From Strigamia acuminata (taxonomy: Eukaryota > Arthropoda > Chilopoda > Geophilomorpha > Linotaeniidae), in contig OX442315.1 of assembly GCA_949358305.1 (NCBI GenBank), positions 23,710,427 to 23,774,426 of the forward strand: DNA of 64,000 nt, in the 5' to 3' direction. Positions within the stretch are counted from its first letter, which is position 1; each line of letters begins with the position of its first letter. The position numbers and the translations under genes were made by a program. Below the pieces are notes generated by a model. The model saw only the letters and a program-made list of their open reading frames with translations. It was not told the DNA's origin and searched no databases. This document shows positions 62,680 through 64,000 of this stretch, piece by piece.

Positions 62680-64000
62680 GTGTGTATTGAATATTTTTAA
62701 TAGGCTCGAGGTTTTTTTTCCTAACGTTGTACATTAATCACTTTTTGGTTGTTGTTAATTTGAAATGGAACATTATGGTCATTTATAATGTCTTGTTTTG
62801 ATTTGTGGCGTTTTACGAGGGGTTAAACTGCTATGTGGAAAGATTAAAAAGTCGGTAATTTAATCAGTATCATTTACGATACAAATGTAATCTGATTACA
62901 AGTTGTCGTGATCCTACTTCGTAGTTAAATTATGTAATTGCGAATAAATTAATAATTACGATGTATTCCTTTTTTACTTAGTCTTTAATTAATTCAAATT
63001 CTAATAATGTTTAATTAAATAGTTGGTTATTTTCGGCCTTGAGTCCTCGGCGGACATGATAAGATGCTACAATTTGAGGTGTTTTAACGGGGACTTAAAT
63101 GAGTCGTTTCTTGTACACTGCTACTCGGTCTGTTTTCTTGGTGTAAGGGGGTTATTTCTTCAAATCGTTTTTAATCGGGGTTATAACCAAAAATCAGGTG
63201 ACTGGTCGTGGATTATTATTCGCTAAATCACAGGATCAGTCCAGGTGTGGGATGTACTGTATGAATGGAGATCACGTATTTGTGACGTGTGAAAGTGGTC
63301 ACACTCAGGAATGCCGATGAATATTTATTACTAAATAATACGAAATAATACAAATAAAATAAAAGGAATCACGTATATTTATTTATTAATTACAGTCGTT
63401 TAATATTGTTTTAATCAAAGGATTTTTAGTGATTACAGATATCTTTCTGGGGTCACTACAAAGTTATGTAGTTTTATCAATTACAACAGAAGTAAATAAA
63501 TAATGTGATTTAGTTTCGGATTAAACGCGGTTTAAAATGTACCGTATTACCCCGCTATCTACGAATAACTGACAAGAAGTATATACTAGTTCCCCCATTT
63601 TCCCCTGCTTTTGTTTAGCCCAAAAAAAAACCTGAAATCTGTACTTCCTGTATTTTTTTGTGCATCAAATTTTTTCACGAAAAAAATGGACATTATCTTT
63701 TACACTTTCCGTCTGTTTTATACACTTTATTAAAACACTATTCGTTGCCTTTTTAACCTGTTTACTGCTACGGCACGATCGTTAGAAACACAAATTGCAA
63801 AATTCTGTTGTTGTTTTTTTAGGTGAAAAAATTTAATTTGAAAATACATCTGTTTTGGAGGTAAACTCGGGAATAGGGCGAGTGGGAGGTAAACAGGGTA
63901 TTTTTTTAAGCAATTCATACGGAAGACGCTTTGACTCTAAAAAAAAACAACGTTGCTACAATCTGAAGCATTACCTTCGCTTCATTATGCTAAATTCACA
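62680..64000 (+). other. ADAM intron 7 to the window edge, with a second MITE end
   Basis: No further ADAM exon was found; the metalloprotease HExxHxxGxxH exon must lie beyond 64000. At 63542-63557 the sequence CCGTATTACCCCGCT, preceded by TA, repeats one terminus of the MITE at 58624-59002. A matching opposite end was not identified, so this is a fragment or a diverged copy. Confidence 0.55.

Noticed and set aside
62971-63226. Open frame in ADAM intron 7 (63023-63226)
   Set aside because: No resemblance to the ADAM protease domain and no convincing acceptor at its start.

Overview
The window is nuclear DNA from an AT-rich, compact invertebrate genome. Genes are multi-exon with short introns (many 45-70 nt, GT-AG), lie on both strands and are often only 75-600 bp apart. 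The gene set is animal: a vesicular amine transporter, two-pore potassium channel, two Polycomb RING proteins, an HPS1/BLOC-3 subunit, RhoBTB, an ADAM protease, EDRF1 and ciliary proteins. HPS1 and RhoBTB argue against a C. elegans-like nematode, so an AT-rich arthropod or related invertebrate is likely, but the species cannot be fixed from sequence alone. I saw no tRNA, rRNA or CRISPR array.

Region by region. 1-4.7 kb: 5' exons of a VMAT-type SLC18 transporter (minus), the rest not visible to the left, with dispersed and hairpin repeats. 6.9-11.9 kb: a decayed CFAP58 cilium gene (plus) with several frameshifts and stops. 13.3-15.4 kb: PWP1 (plus), tail to tail with a four-Ig-domain surface protein (minus, 15.5-17.1 kb). 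17.2-21.8 kb: EDRF1 (minus), divergent from an A4GALT-type glycosyltransferase (plus, 22.2-23.3 kb) whose DXD motif is altered. 24.4-29.2 kb: an accessory island of three secreted Cys-rich small proteins, created partly by a tandem duplication of a two-gene unit (Cys-rich peptide plus CYSTM-like protein); the second gene of copy 1 is broken by a GC-rich, MULE-transposase-like insert. 29.9 kb: a complete hAT MITE with an 8-bp target duplication. 30.6-36.4 kb: an orphan predicted N-myristoylated protein (plus), then DXO, a CABCOCO1-like ciliary protein and NOP56 (all minus). 37.4-40.3 kb: PCGF3/5-like (plus) and PCGF1-like (minus) converge. 40.5-42.1 kb: K2P channel (minus), divergent from HPS1 (plus, 42.4-45.5 kb), which carries a U12-type AT-A intron. 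46.2-48.1 kb: drebrin-like (minus). 51.2-54.5 kb: RhoBTB (plus). 56.3 kb to the end: propeptide exons of an ADAM11/22/23-type (mind-meld) metalloprotease (plus), with MITE sequence in its introns.

The conserved genes are mostly housekeeping or developmental and share no single pathway. The links I see are ribosome biogenesis/RNA quality control (PWP1, NOP56, DXO), Polycomb PRC1 (PCGF1, PCGF3) and motile cilia (CFAP58 remnant, CABCOCO1-like). Exon models were built by hand from splice signals, reading-frame continuity and remembered family sequence. In the models with complete CDS the exon lengths sum to a multiple of three, but single boundaries may be off by a base.
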